Assembly (NCBI GenBank): GCA_905479705.1 | Contig: CAJQNP010000174.1 | Coordinates: 1 to 34,961 of the forward strand | Direction: 5' to 3' | DNA length: 34,961 nucleotides | From: an uncultured Gammaproteobacteria bacterium | Lineage (GTDB): Bacteria > Pseudomonadota > Gammaproteobacteria > UBA9214 | Shown here: positions 1 through 9,871 of the stretch, piece after piece | How the letters are laid out: each line of letters opens with the position of its first letter | Numbering within the stretch: position 1 is the first letter of the stretch | Position numbers and translations under genes: made by a program | Notes under the pieces: model-generated | Database searches by the model: none | What the model was told of the DNA's origin: nothing | The model's input: only the letters and a program-made list of their open reading frames with translations

Positions 1-620
1 GCCGGTCGTTCGCTGTCTTCGCGGAGAAAGAAGGTGCCGAGCGGGCCCTTGATGCGCAGCAGGGCCTTTTCCTGTACCTGGTTGAACAATTGCGCGCTGA
101 AGTAGCCGCCGCTGACATTGCGAATCTGCAGCTCGATGAAGTCATCGTCATGCGGGGCATTGGCGATGGAGAAGGCGCGCGGTGCGTGGTCCTTGAGGAG
201 CACGTCGATGTACTGTCCGGCGAGAAACTGCAGGCGTTGCGATTCGGGAATCTTCAGGTAGATACGGACAACGTCATGGGCCAGGTGTTCGAGCTTGTCG
301 ACGCGGCACGGCAGGGTTCTGACCTCGATATCTCGCGCGGCATCGACCTCGCGGACCTTGATGGTCAGGTCACAGTTCGGGTGGGCCTGGCAAAACAGTG
401 CCTTGTTTTGTGCGGCGTCCTCATCGTTGAGTGCCGGGGGCAGGCCGTCCTCGTAGTCAACCGAGCCGCTGAGGATATCGCCCTTGCAGTTACCGCAGTT
501 ACCATTGCGGCAGCCATAGGGCAGTATAATGCCCTGTCGCAACGCGGCATCAAGTACCGTCTCGGGTGGTTCGACATCAAAGGTGTGGCCGCTGGACGCG
601 ATGGTGACCTGGTAGGACAT
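1..620 (-). CDS. 2Fe-2S ferredoxin/flavin oxidoreductase (CDP-6-deoxy-glucoseen reductase-like), 3' part outside window
   Basis: Translating the minus strand from the ATG at 620 gives 206 codons open to the window edge, so only the N-terminal part is present. Residues 1-90 form a plant-type [2Fe-2S] ferredoxin domain with cluster cysteines C37, C42, C45 and C77 (CRNGNCGNC, then FCQAH). From about residue 100 an FAD-binding reductase domain begins, with the flavin motif RAFSIAN at 148-154 and GGYFS at 171-175. The NAD-binding domain should lie beyond the edge. This order matches the AscD/CDP-6-deoxy-delta-3,4-glucoseen reductase-like family, which moves electrons from NAD(P)H through FAD to the iron-sulfur centre. 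The true substrate is not clear; proteobacterial members are often misnamed after the sugar enzyme. The gene is divergent from the SDR gene at 669, 48 bases away. Confidence 0.88.
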   Translation of the reverse strand, partial: MSYQVTIASSGHTFDVEPPETVLDAALRQGIILPYGCRNGNCGNCKGDILSGSVDYEDGLPPALNDEDAAQNKALFCQAHPNCDLTIKVREVDAARDIEVRTLPCRVDKLEHLAHDVVRIYLKIPESQRLQFLAGQYIDVLLKDHAPRAFSIANAPHDDDFIELQIRNVSGGYFSAQLFNQVQEKALLRIKGPLGTFFLREDSERP

Positions 621-668
621 GGTGATAGCTGGTGAAAGTAAACGGGCAGGCATTGTCGCTGATTCAGG

Positions 669-1556
669 ATGCAAGATAAACCATATAAAACTGTGCTAAT
701 CGTCGGTTGCGGCTATATCGGGCGACGTGTGGCCGCGCTGTTGCAGGCCGCTGCCTGTCGCGTCACCGGCTGTGTTCGCAGCGAGGCCAGCCGCGTCGTA
801 CTTGAAGGGGCCGGTATTCATGCAAGACTGCTCGACCTGGACCAGCCGGACATCGAGGGTGACGGAGTGAGCGGCTACGACGCCGTGTTGTACTGTGCGC
901 CGCCGCAGCCCGAGGGTGACCGCGATCTGCGTATGCAGGCGTTTTTACGGCTGCTGGATACCCAGGCACCGCCACGCCGCATGGTCTACATCAGCACCAG
1001 CGCGGTGTACGGGGACTGCCAGGGCGCCTGGATAACGGAGGCGCAAGCGGTAAACCCGGCCACGGCGCGCGGCCGCCGCCGCCTTGATGCCGAACAGCAA
1101 TTGAGCAGCTGGTGCGGGACACACGGCGTGCACTGGATGCTGTTGCGTGTTCCCGGCATTTACGGACCCGGCAAGCTGCCGCTGGCACGACTGCGCAAGG
1201 GCACGCCTGTGTTGGCGGAGGCGGATTCTCCCTACACCAACCGCATCCACGCTGATGACCTTGCCGCGATCTGTGTTGCCGCGCTGTTCAGTCCACATGC
1301 CAACGAGATCTACAACGTCAGTGATGGCCACCCCAGTAACATGACGGACTATTTTTTCCGGGTCGCGGATGCCGCCGGTCTGCCGCGCCCGCCTGCCATC
1401 GATCGCGCAGAGGCAGGGCGCGTGCTTACACAGGGTATGCTGTCGTTCCTGAATGATTCGCGGCGCATGCGCAATGACAAGCTGCTGAACGAGCTGGACG
1501 TGTCGCTGGACTATCCCGACCTGGACACCGGGCTGAAGTCCTGTTTTAGAGACTGA
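669..1556 (+). CDS. NAD(P)-binding SDR-family protein, YeeZ-like
   Basis: A 295-residue atypical extended short-chain dehydrogenase/epimerase-like protein. The Rossmann motif GCGYIG is at residues 13-18, and a strand ending STSAVYGD lies near residue 110, where classical family members have their Ser and Tyr region. No clear YxxxK follows, as in YeeZ/YlbE-type members, so catalysis is uncertain and the protein may only bind nucleotide. A later RVPGIYGPG motif is typical of the nucleoside-sugar epimerase fold. The start at 669 has AGG directly against the ATG and no well-spaced ribosome site, but no better upstream start is available. The gene converges on xthA and the 3' ends overlap by 11 bases. 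Confidence 0.8.
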   Translation: MQDKPYKTVLIVGCGYIGRRVAALLQAAACRVTGCVRSEASRVVLEGAGIHARLLDLDQPDIEGDGVSGYDAVLYCAPPQPEGDRDLRMQAFLRLLDTQAPPRRMVYISTSAVYGDCQGAWITEAQAVNPATARGRRRLDAEQQLSSWCGTHGVHWMLLRVPGIYGPGKLPLARLRKGTPVLAEADSPYTNRIHADDLAAICVAALFSPHANEIYNVSDGHPSNMTDYFFRVADAAGLPRPPAIDRAEAGRVLTQGMLSFLNDSRRMRNDKLLNELDVSLDYPDLDTGLKSCFRD

Positions 1557-2313
1557 ACTCGGCAATCACCGGCGTGTGATCCGAGGGCCGCTCCAGGCTG
1601 CGTGGTTCCTTGTCGATCTCGCAGGACACACAGTTCTTGACCAGAGACTGGCTGGCGAGTACCAGGTCAATGCGCAGCCCGCGGTTGCGGCGAAACGCGG
1701 CGGCGCGATAGTCCCACCAGCTGTAGCTGTTCTCTGCCTGTTCAAACAACCTGAACGTGTCCGTGAGTCCCAGGTCGATTATCTTCTGCAGGGCATTGCG
1801 TTCCGGTGTGCTGCACAGGATGCGCTCGTGCCAGGCCTCCGGATCGTAGACGTCGCGGTCATCGGGAGCGATGTTGAAGTCGCCGACAACGACAAACTGT
1901 TCATGTTCCTGCAGCTGCACACGGATGTGGTCGGTCACCTTGTCGAGCCAGAACAGTTTGTGCTCGAATTTCTCGCTGCCCACTTCCTGGCCGTTGACGA
2001 CATACAGGTCGAGCACGCGTACGCCGTCGATGGTGGCCCCGAGGATGCGGCGTTGCGGGTCATCCAGACCCGCTATGTCGGTGATGATGTCTGTCGCGGG
2101 TAGCTTGCTGAGGATGGCGACACCGTTGTAGGTCTTCTGTCCCGAGTAGGCCACGTGGTAGCCGGCCGCGGTGATTTCATCGACAGGGAAATTCTCGTCG
2201 GTGGTCTTGGTTTCCTGCAGGCACAGCACATCGACCTCGCTGGCCGCGAGCCAGTCGAGCACGTGCGGCAGTCGCACCTTCAGCGAGTTCACATTCCAGG
2301 TGGCAACTTTCAT
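1546..2313 (-). CDS. xthA: exodeoxyribonuclease III (AP endonuclease)
   Basis: A 255-residue Exo III family enzyme that cuts at abasic sites and removes 3' blocking groups during base excision repair. Family catalytic residues are all visible: N7 (TWNVNS), E34 (QETK), D145 and N147 (GDFN), D216 (RIDLVL) and the D245-H246 pair (SDHTP). The length is close to the E. coli enzyme. The ATG at 2313 is 6 bases beyond the stop of prlC, so the two are very likely co-transcribed and translationally coupled. The 3' end overlaps the convergent SDR gene by 11 bases, leaving no room for a separate terminator. Confidence 0.96.
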   Translation of the reverse strand: MKVATWNVNSLKVRLPHVLDWLAASEVDVLCLQETKTTDENFPVDEITAAGYHVAYSGQKTYNGVAILSKLPATDIITDIAGLDDPQRRILGATIDGVRVLDLYVVNGQEVGSEKFEHKLFWLDKVTDHIRVQLQEHEQFVVVGDFNIAPDDRDVYDPEAWHERILCSTPERNALQKIIDLGLTDTFRLFEQAENSYSWWDYRAAAFRRNRGLRIDLVLASQSLVKNCVSCEIDKEPRSLERPSDHTPVIAEFSL

Positions 2314-2319
2314 GGCAGC

Positions 2320-4359
2320 TCAGGCAGCCAGTCCGCTGTGGCGCAACAAGGCCTCGATGCTGGGTTCACGGCCACGAAACTCGACAAACAGTTCCATGGG
2401 CTCGCGCGAGCCACCCTGTTCAAGGATGCTGGTGAGGAACTTCCTGCCGGTGTCGCGGTTGAAGATGCCGGTTTCCTCGAAGGCGGAAAAGGCGTCGGCA
2501 GACAGTACCTCGGCCCACTTGTAGCTGTAGTAGCCAGCTGCATAACCGCCGCCAAATATGTGTGTGAAGCCGTTTTCGAAGCGGTTGAATGCCGGCGGCA
2601 GTACCACGGCAACCTGTTTGCGCACCTCGTTCAGTGTGTCGTGGATGCAGGCACCCCGGTCGCTGTGGTAGTCGCGGTGAATGCGCAGGTCGAAGATGGC
2701 GAATTCGAGCTGGCGGACCATCTGCATGGCGGACTGAAAGTTTCTGGCGGCCTGCATGCGCTCATACAGGCCCCCGGGAATCTTTTCGCCGGTCTCGAAG
2801 TGTGCGCAGAACAGGTCCAGTGCCTCGCGTTCCCAGCACCAGTTTTCCATGAACTGGCTGGGCAGTTCGACGGCGTCCCAGGCGACACCGCTGATCCCGG
2901 AGACCGGCGTGTAGTCGACCTGGGTAAGCATGTGATGCAGGCCGTGGCCGAATTCGTGAAACAGCGTGATCACCTCGTCGTGGGTGAACAGTGCCGGCTG
3001 ATCACCGATCGGGGGCGAGAAGTTGCAGGTCAGGTAGGCGACCGGGGTCTGCAGCCCGGCATCGCCGCGGCGTCGCGAGATGCATTCATCCATCCAGGCA
3101 CCACCACGCTTGTGCGGCCGCGCGTACAGGTCGAGGTAGAACTCGCCGCGCAAGGTGCCGGCCTGATCGTGTATGCGGTAGAACGCCACGTCCTTGTGCC
3201 AGGTGTCGACAGCCTCGACGGCCTCGATCTGCAGGCCATAGAGTTTGCCAACAATCGCGAACAGGCCACTGACGACGACGGGTTCGGGAAAGTAGGGTTT
3301 CAGTTCTTCCTGCGAGATGGCGTACTTGTCCTGGCGCAACTTTTCCGAGTAGTAGGCAATGTCCCAGGCCTGCAGCTCGTCCTGCTGGTAGTGCGTGCGC
3401 GCAAACTCGCGTACCTCTTGCAGTTCCTTGATGGCGGCCGGTCGGGAGCGCTGTGCCAGGTCTTCCAGAAAACCCATTACCTGCTCGGTGGACTCCGCCA
3501 TCTTGGTGGCCAGTGAACGTTCCGCGTAGTTGCTGTAGTCGAGCAACTGCGCGGCCTCGTGGCGCAGCGCCATGATCTGTTCCATGGTGTCGGTGTTGTC
3601 CCACTGGCCGGCATGCGGTCCCTGGTCGGATGCGCGCGTGGTATAGGCGGTGTACAGCTCCTCGCGCAGCTCGCGGTTGTCGGCGTAGGTCAGGATCGGG
3701 AAATACGAGGGAAATTCGAGCGTGAAGATCCAGCCATCCAGATCGCGCTGGGCGGCGGTCTGCTGTGCCAGGGAGCGTGCGCTCTCGGGCAGGCCGGCCA
3801 GCAGGGCCTCGTCGGTCACCTGTTTCGACCAGGCATTGGTCGCGTCCAGCACGTTGTCGCTGTATTGCGCACTGAGTTTAGAGAGCGACTGCTGCAGTTC
3901 CTTGTAGCGGTCGCGGTTCGCCTGGTCCAGTTCGATACCGGAAAGGCGAAAGTCACGCAGGGTATTATCGATGACCTTCTTCTGGGCAATATTGAGTCGC
4001 TGGTACTCCTCGCCATCCGCAATCTGCCGGTAGGCGCTGTAGAGCCCCTCGTGCTGGCCCATCTCGGTACCGTATTCGCTGAGTACCGGCAGGCAGGCAT
4101 TGTAGGTCTCGCGCAGTGCCTCGCTGTTGACCACCGAATTCATGTGGCTGACCGGTGACCAGGCGCGACTGATACGGTCATCCATGGCATCCAGCGGCTC
4201 GACCAGGTTGTCCCAGCTGTATGTGCTGTTTTCCTGCAGCAGTTGCTCGACCAGTGTACGACTCTCGGCCAGCAGTGTGTCGATGGCAGGTTTCACATGT
4301 TCCGGTTTGATCTCTGAAAAGGGTGGCAGGCCGTGCAGTGCCAGCAGGGGATTGGTCAT
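2320..4359 (-). CDS. prlC: oligopeptidase A (M3 family zinc metallopeptidase)
   Basis: Degrades short peptides, including cleaved signal peptides, in the cytoplasm. The zinc site HEFGH is visible, followed by GLHHM, with the downstream Glu ligand in WDAVELPSQF, as in M3 peptidases. I chose the ATG at 4359, giving 679 residues (E. coli PrlC is about 680). It starts MTNPLLALHGLPPF like the family and has GAGGT upstream. The frame stays open for 76 more codons upstream, but that stretch has no family similarity. xthA follows 6 bases after the stop. The divergent promoter region with the carbonic-anhydrase-like gene (4360-4496) contains a short hairpin GCCCG-TTT-CGGGC at 4391-4403 of unknown role. 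Confidence 0.95.
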   Translation of the reverse strand: MTNPLLALHGLPPFSEIKPEHVKPAIDTLLAESRTLVEQLLQENSTYSWDNLVEPLDAMDDRISRAWSPVSHMNSVVNSEALRETYNACLPVLSEYGTEMGQHEGLYSAYRQIADGEEYQRLNIAQKKVIDNTLRDFRLSGIELDQANRDRYKELQQSLSKLSAQYSDNVLDATNAWSKQVTDEALLAGLPESARSLAQQTAAQRDLDGWIFTLEFPSYFPILTYADNRELREELYTAYTTRASDQGPHAGQWDNTDTMEQIMALRHEAAQLLDYSNYAERSLATKMAESTEQVMGFLEDLAQRSRPAAIKELQEVREFARTHYQQDELQAWDIAYYSEKLRQDKYAISQEELKPYFPEPVVVSGLFAIVGKLYGLQIEAVEAVDTWHKDVAFYRIHDQAGTLRGEFYLDLYARPHKRGGAWMDECISRRRGDAGLQTPVAYLTCNFSPPIGDQPALFTHDEVITLFHEFGHGLHHMLTQVDYTPVSGISGVAWDAVELPSQFMENWCWEREALDLFCAHFETGEKIPGGLYERMQAARNFQSAMQMVRQLEFAIFDLRIHRDYHSDRGACIHDTLNEVRKQVAVVLPPAFNRFENGFTHIFGGGYAAGYYSYKWAEVLSADAFSAFEETGIFNRDTGRKFLTSILEQGGSREPMELFVEFRGREPSIEALLRHSGLAA

Positions 4360-4496
4360 GCGTGTATTACCTCGGTATCTACAGTGTAATGCCCGTTTCG
4401 GGCGCGATCGTGAAAGTGTACTGTCTGATACTATTCGGCGGTAGTTCTTTTCAGTGCCATGTGGCAGTGGCTTGATTCGCATCACAGGGGTAACGA

Positions 4497-5030
4497 GTGA
4501 CAGTAAGAAAATTTGAGAAAACAACGCCACGAATTGCATCCAGTGCCTACGTTGATGACACCGCACTGGTAATCGGCGATGTAACACTGGAGGAAGATGT
4601 CTCGCTGTGGCCCAAGGTGGTGGCGCGCGGCGATGTCAACTCGATTTATATCGGAGCGCGCAGCAATATCCAGGACGGCACCATCCTGCATGTCAGCCAT
4701 GACAGCGAGTTTGCAGCGGGCGGATTTGCATTGCACATCGGCGCCGATATCACCGTGGGCCACCAGGCGATCCTGCATGGCTGTACCGTCGAGGACCGTT
4801 GCCTGATCGGCATGGCGGCCACCGTAATGGACGGTGCCGTCGTCCAGTCCGGCGCCATCGTGGGTGCCGGTAGCCTGGTGCCGCCGGGACGTACGCTGCA
4901 GGGCGGGTATCTCTGGGTCGGCTCGCCGGCACGCCAGGCACGACCCCTGCGACCCGAGGAAGAAGGCTTTCTGGACTATTCAGCCGCGCATTACGTCGAG
5001 CTGAAGAACCGCCACATGGCCGGGCGCTAG
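4497..5030 (+). CDS. gamma-carbonic anhydrase-like hexapeptide-repeat protein (YrdA family)
   Basis: A 177-residue left-handed beta-helix protein built from hexapeptide repeats. By alignment to the archaeal gamma-carbonic anhydrase Cam, the three zinc histidines are H65 (ILHVSH), H89 and H94 (VGHQAILHG). NIQDG just before H65 is also a family motif. Carbonic anhydrase activity is possible, but many YrdA relatives have none that has been shown. The start is GTG at 4497, with AGGGG (4486-4490) about 6 bases upstream. The stop TAG at 5028-5030 interlocks with the aroE stop on the other strand in one CTAG. In E. coli yrdA lies near aroE too, so the neighbourhood is conserved. Confidence 0.9.
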   Translation: MTVRKFEKTTPRIASSAYVDDTALVIGDVTLEEDVSLWPKVVARGDVNSIYIGARSNIQDGTILHVSHDSEFAAGGFALHIGADITVGHQAILHGCTVEDRCLIGMAATVMDGAVVQSGAIVGAGSLVPPGRTLQGGYLWVGSPARQARPLRPEEEGFLDYSAAHYVELKNRHMAGR

Positions 5031-5848
5031 CGTGGCTGGCGCAGTGCGGTAATCACGGGGGCGGTATCCGGCCGGACCTTGCGCCACAGGTAAAATGACT
5101 CGGCGGCCTGCTCCACCAGCATGCCGAGTCCATCCATGTAACGCGCGGCCCCCCGCCTTGCGGCCCAGTCCATGAAGGCAGTCGGCCGGTCGCCGTACAT
5201 CATGTCGTAGCAGTCACTTGTGGCTATCACCACGCTGTCCGGCAGCGCCGGTACCTCGCCGGACAGGCTTGCGGCCGTGGCGTTGATGATGACATCAAAG
5301 CCCTGCCCTTCGAGATCGTCCAGGCCACAGCCCTCGGTATGACCGAGTTCGCAGAACAGCCTTGCCAGGCGCACCGCCTTGTCGGCGGTGCGGTTGGCAA
5401 TGACCAGCAAGGCAGGCCTTTCATCCAGCAGCGGCTCGATGACACCGCGGGCGGCACCACCCGCACCGACCAGCAACAGCCGCTTGCCGGCCAGTGTCAC
5501 GGCATGATTCTGCCGCAGGTCACGCACCAGGCCGGCACCGTCGGTGTTATCGCCGAAATGGTTGCCAGTGTCGTCCAGTACCAGGGTGTTGACCGCGCCC
5601 GCACGTTCGGCGCGCGCGCTGCGCGTCGCGGCCAGTCCCCAGGCGTCTTCCTTGAAGGGCACGGTGATGTTCAGGCCCTTGCCGCCAGCCTGCTGAAAGT
5701 CTGCCACAGCACGCGCGAAACCGCCCGGGCTCACCAGGATGGCCTCATAGCTGAGCGACTGCCCCGTTTGTTTGGCAAACAGCGAGTGTATCTGCGGTGA
5801 CTTGCTGTGGGCGATGGGGTTGCCCATGACGGCATAGCGATCAACCAT
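5027..5848 (-). CDS. aroE: shikimate dehydrogenase (NADP-dependent)
   Basis: Reduces 3-dehydroshikimate to shikimate in the chorismate pathway. The 273-residue protein shows the shikimate-binding segment NPIAHSKSP (10-18), catalytic K66 in NITVPFK, N87 and D103 (NTDG), the NADP loop GAGGAARG (128-135) and the C-terminal DGLGMLVEQAA helix. All key residues are present. It lies 42 bases downstream of hemB on the same strand and is probably co-transcribed. Its 3' end overlaps the YrdA-like gene by the four bases CTAG. Confidence 0.96.
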   Translation of the reverse strand: MVDRYAVMGNPIAHSKSPQIHSLFAKQTGQSLSYEAILVSPGGFARAVADFQQAGGKGLNITVPFKEDAWGLAATRSARAERAGAVNTLVLDDTGNHFGDNTDGAGLVRDLRQNHAVTLAGKRLLLVGAGGAARGVIEPLLDERPALLVIANRTADKAVRLARLFCELGHTEGCGLDDLEGQGFDVIINATAASLSGEVPALPDSVVIATSDCYDMMYGDRPTAFMDWAARRGAARYMDGLGMLVEQAAESFYLWRKVRPDTAPVITALRQPR

Positions 5849-5890
5849 GAGGGTGTCCGTTTACGGGAGTACGGTGGACGGGCTGACGGA

Positions 5891-6985
<1,095 letters not shown>

Positions 6986-7033
6986 TCACTGTACCATTAC
7001 CGTGCAGAGCGTGTAAGCTCGTGCACCGCGATT

Positions 7034-7049
7034 GACGCCAGCTGGCGTC
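7034..7049. promoter_or_regulatory. perfect 16-bp palindrome in the hemB/transporter divergent region
   Basis: GACGCCAGCTGGCGTC is a perfect inverted repeat with no spacer, 64 bases before the transporter ATG and 126 bases upstream of the hemB start. It could be a dimeric repressor site or a hairpin in the transporter leader. The sequence alone does not decide, and I see no clear paired -35/-10 set around it. Confidence 0.4.
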
Positions 7050-7113
7050 CCGTTTGACGGTCAGGCAGCCCATGCCCGTGACGCTACACCGCCCAGAACA
7101 AGAGTCTCCCCGG

Positions 7114-8058
7114 ATGATCAATACGCTGATAACCGCCTGTCGCCTTGTCGCCAACCAGCTGGCCCTGCTGGTGGTGCTGGGTGCCGTGCTGGCGTATCTG
7201 CATCCGCCCCTGTTTCTGCTGTTCAAGTCGAGCTTCCTGTGGTTTTTTGCAGCCACCATGTTTGCCATGGGCATTGTGCTGGATACCGCGGAGTTGCAGA
7301 AAACGCTGCGCAGGCCGTGGCAGATCGGTATCGGTGTGATGACGCAGTACACGGTTATGCCGCTGTTCGGTTTTTTGCTGGCCTTGCTCAGCCCGCTGTC
7401 TCCCGAGCTCAAGCTGGGTTTTATCATCGTTGCCTGTGCACCGGGGGCGATGGCCAGCAATGTCATGGTGTATCTCGCCGGTGGTGCCGTGGCCTTCTCG
7501 GTGGCCATGACCACACTGGCGACGTTCCTGTCACCGGTGCTGACACCCGTGCTGGTGGAAGTCCTCGGGGGTGAACTCCTGCATATCCCCTTCTGGCCCA
7601 TGATGGAGACCATCATCCTCACCGTGGTGGTGCCGCTGGCTGCCGGCATGCTGTTACGCAAGCAGCTGGGCCGTCACCTCGAACTGGCGCGCGCGGTATC
7701 ACCGGCCGTTGCGGCCATCGCCATTATTATCATCTGCAGCTATGCGGTGGCTGCCAACCAGGCACGTATTGCCACGGTGGGCGGCTGGGTGATTGCGCTG
7801 GTGGTGTTGCTGAATGCGCTGGGCTATCTCTCAGGCTGGTGGCTGGGTCGCCTGTACGGCTTTGACGGCCAGCATCGCCTCACCCTGGCCATCGAGATCG
7901 GCATGCAGAATGCAGGTCTCGGTGTGGCCCTGGCACTGGCCCATTTTTCTCCGCAGACCGCCCTGCCGGGCGCCCTGTTTGCCGTGTGGTGCATCCTCAC
8001 GGCGACCGGTGCCAGCGCCTGGTTGCGGCGTCACGGCGCTGTCATGCAACAAGCTTAA
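7114..8058 (+). CDS. bile acid:sodium symporter (BASS) family transporter
   Basis: A hydrophobic 314-residue membrane protein with about nine or ten predicted helices. It shows family hallmarks: IVACAPGAMASNVMVYLAGG (about residues 107-126), where helices cross in BASS structures, and EIGMQNAGLGVALA near the C-terminus. It probably couples sodium entry to uptake of an organic anion. Bacterial members carry bile acids, pantoate, keto acids or other carboxylates, and the substrate here is unknown. I chose the ATG at 7114 (MINTLITACR), just before the first helix. The reading frame is open for another 20 codons upstream, but that part looks non-coding. The ribosome site is weak. It is divergent from hemB. 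Confidence 0.85.
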   Translation: MINTLITACRLVANQLALLVVLGAVLAYLHPPLFLLFKSSFLWFFAATMFAMGIVLDTAELQKTLRRPWQIGIGVMTQYTVMPLFGFLLALLSPLSPELKLGFIIVACAPGAMASNVMVYLAGGAVAFSVAMTTLATFLSPVLTPVLVEVLGGELLHIPFWPMMETIILTVVVPLAAGMLLRKQLGRHLELARAVSPAVAAIAIIIICSYAVAANQARIATVGGWVIALVVLLNALGYLSGWWLGRLYGFDGQHRLTLAIEIGMQNAGLGVALALAHFSPQTALPGALFAVWCILTATGASAWLRRHGAVMQQA

Positions 8059-8167
8059 ACCAATCAATAACAATGCCTTACAGCGTCTGTAGCGTCGTTG
8101 CTACAGGCGGCCCGGTACGCCCCGTCCCCGTTTGTAAAGGCCTGCAACGCAGGGCGCCGGATATTCT

Positions 8168-8354
8168 TTAAAGTTCCGCAAGTGGACGCCGATAGCCCAG
8201 TAGACAGTGATGCAGCAGAACACTGTGACATGGCTCCCTCAGCAAGCAGGAATCGCGGAACCATCTCAGAGACGATTTTGTCATGCACTGCAGTACTAAA
8301 GGCTCCTCCGACGCTGAAAAGCGTTTTCAACCCGCCGCAAGGCGGGTTTTTTTT
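8168..8354 (+). ncRNA. candidate structured small RNA or long structured 3' UTR
   Basis: The 309 bases between the transporter and hemF (8059-8367) hold no convincing gene but much structure. An imperfect 9-bp hairpin lies at 8085-8108 and a 5-bp one at 8141-8153. GTTCCGC (8173-8179) pairs with GCGGAAC (8255-8261), closing an 89-base domain. Inside it AGCC (8194-8197) pairs with GGCT (8232-8235), and ACAGTG (8204-8209) with CACTGT (8221-8226). Two tetraloop hairpins and a U-tract finish the unit. A TATTCT at 8162-8167 could be a -10 box, but I find no good -35. It resembles no RNA family I can name with confidence. It may be an independent RNA or the tail of the transporter mRNA. Confidence 0.35.
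8311..8354 (+). terminator. intrinsic terminator with a preceding tetraloop hairpin
   Basis: ACGCT-GAAA-AGCGT (8311-8324) is a 5-bp hairpin. It is followed by AACCCGCC-GCAA-GGCGGGTT (8329-8348) and a run of eight T (8347-8354). Both loops are GNRA tetraloops. The U-tract is on the plus strand, so it ends plus-strand transcripts from the transporter or the candidate small RNA before they enter hemF from its 3' end. Confidence 0.88.
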
Positions 8355-8367
8355 GCCTGCAGTCGGG

Positions 8368-9856
<1,489 letters not shown>

Positions 9857-9871
9857 GGCCTGCTGCGGGGA

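Noticed and set aside
2155-3516. Long open frame (453 codons) on the plus strand opposite prlC
   Set aside because: It lies wholly antisense to prlC, which has a complete M3 motif set; the product shows no recognisable domain and is a GC-rich shadow.
8171-8275. Possible 6S RNA
   Set aside because: A few bases look similar (GTTC-GCAAG-GG and CATCTC-GAGA), but the domain is about half the expected size and the terminal stem does not pair over the needed length.
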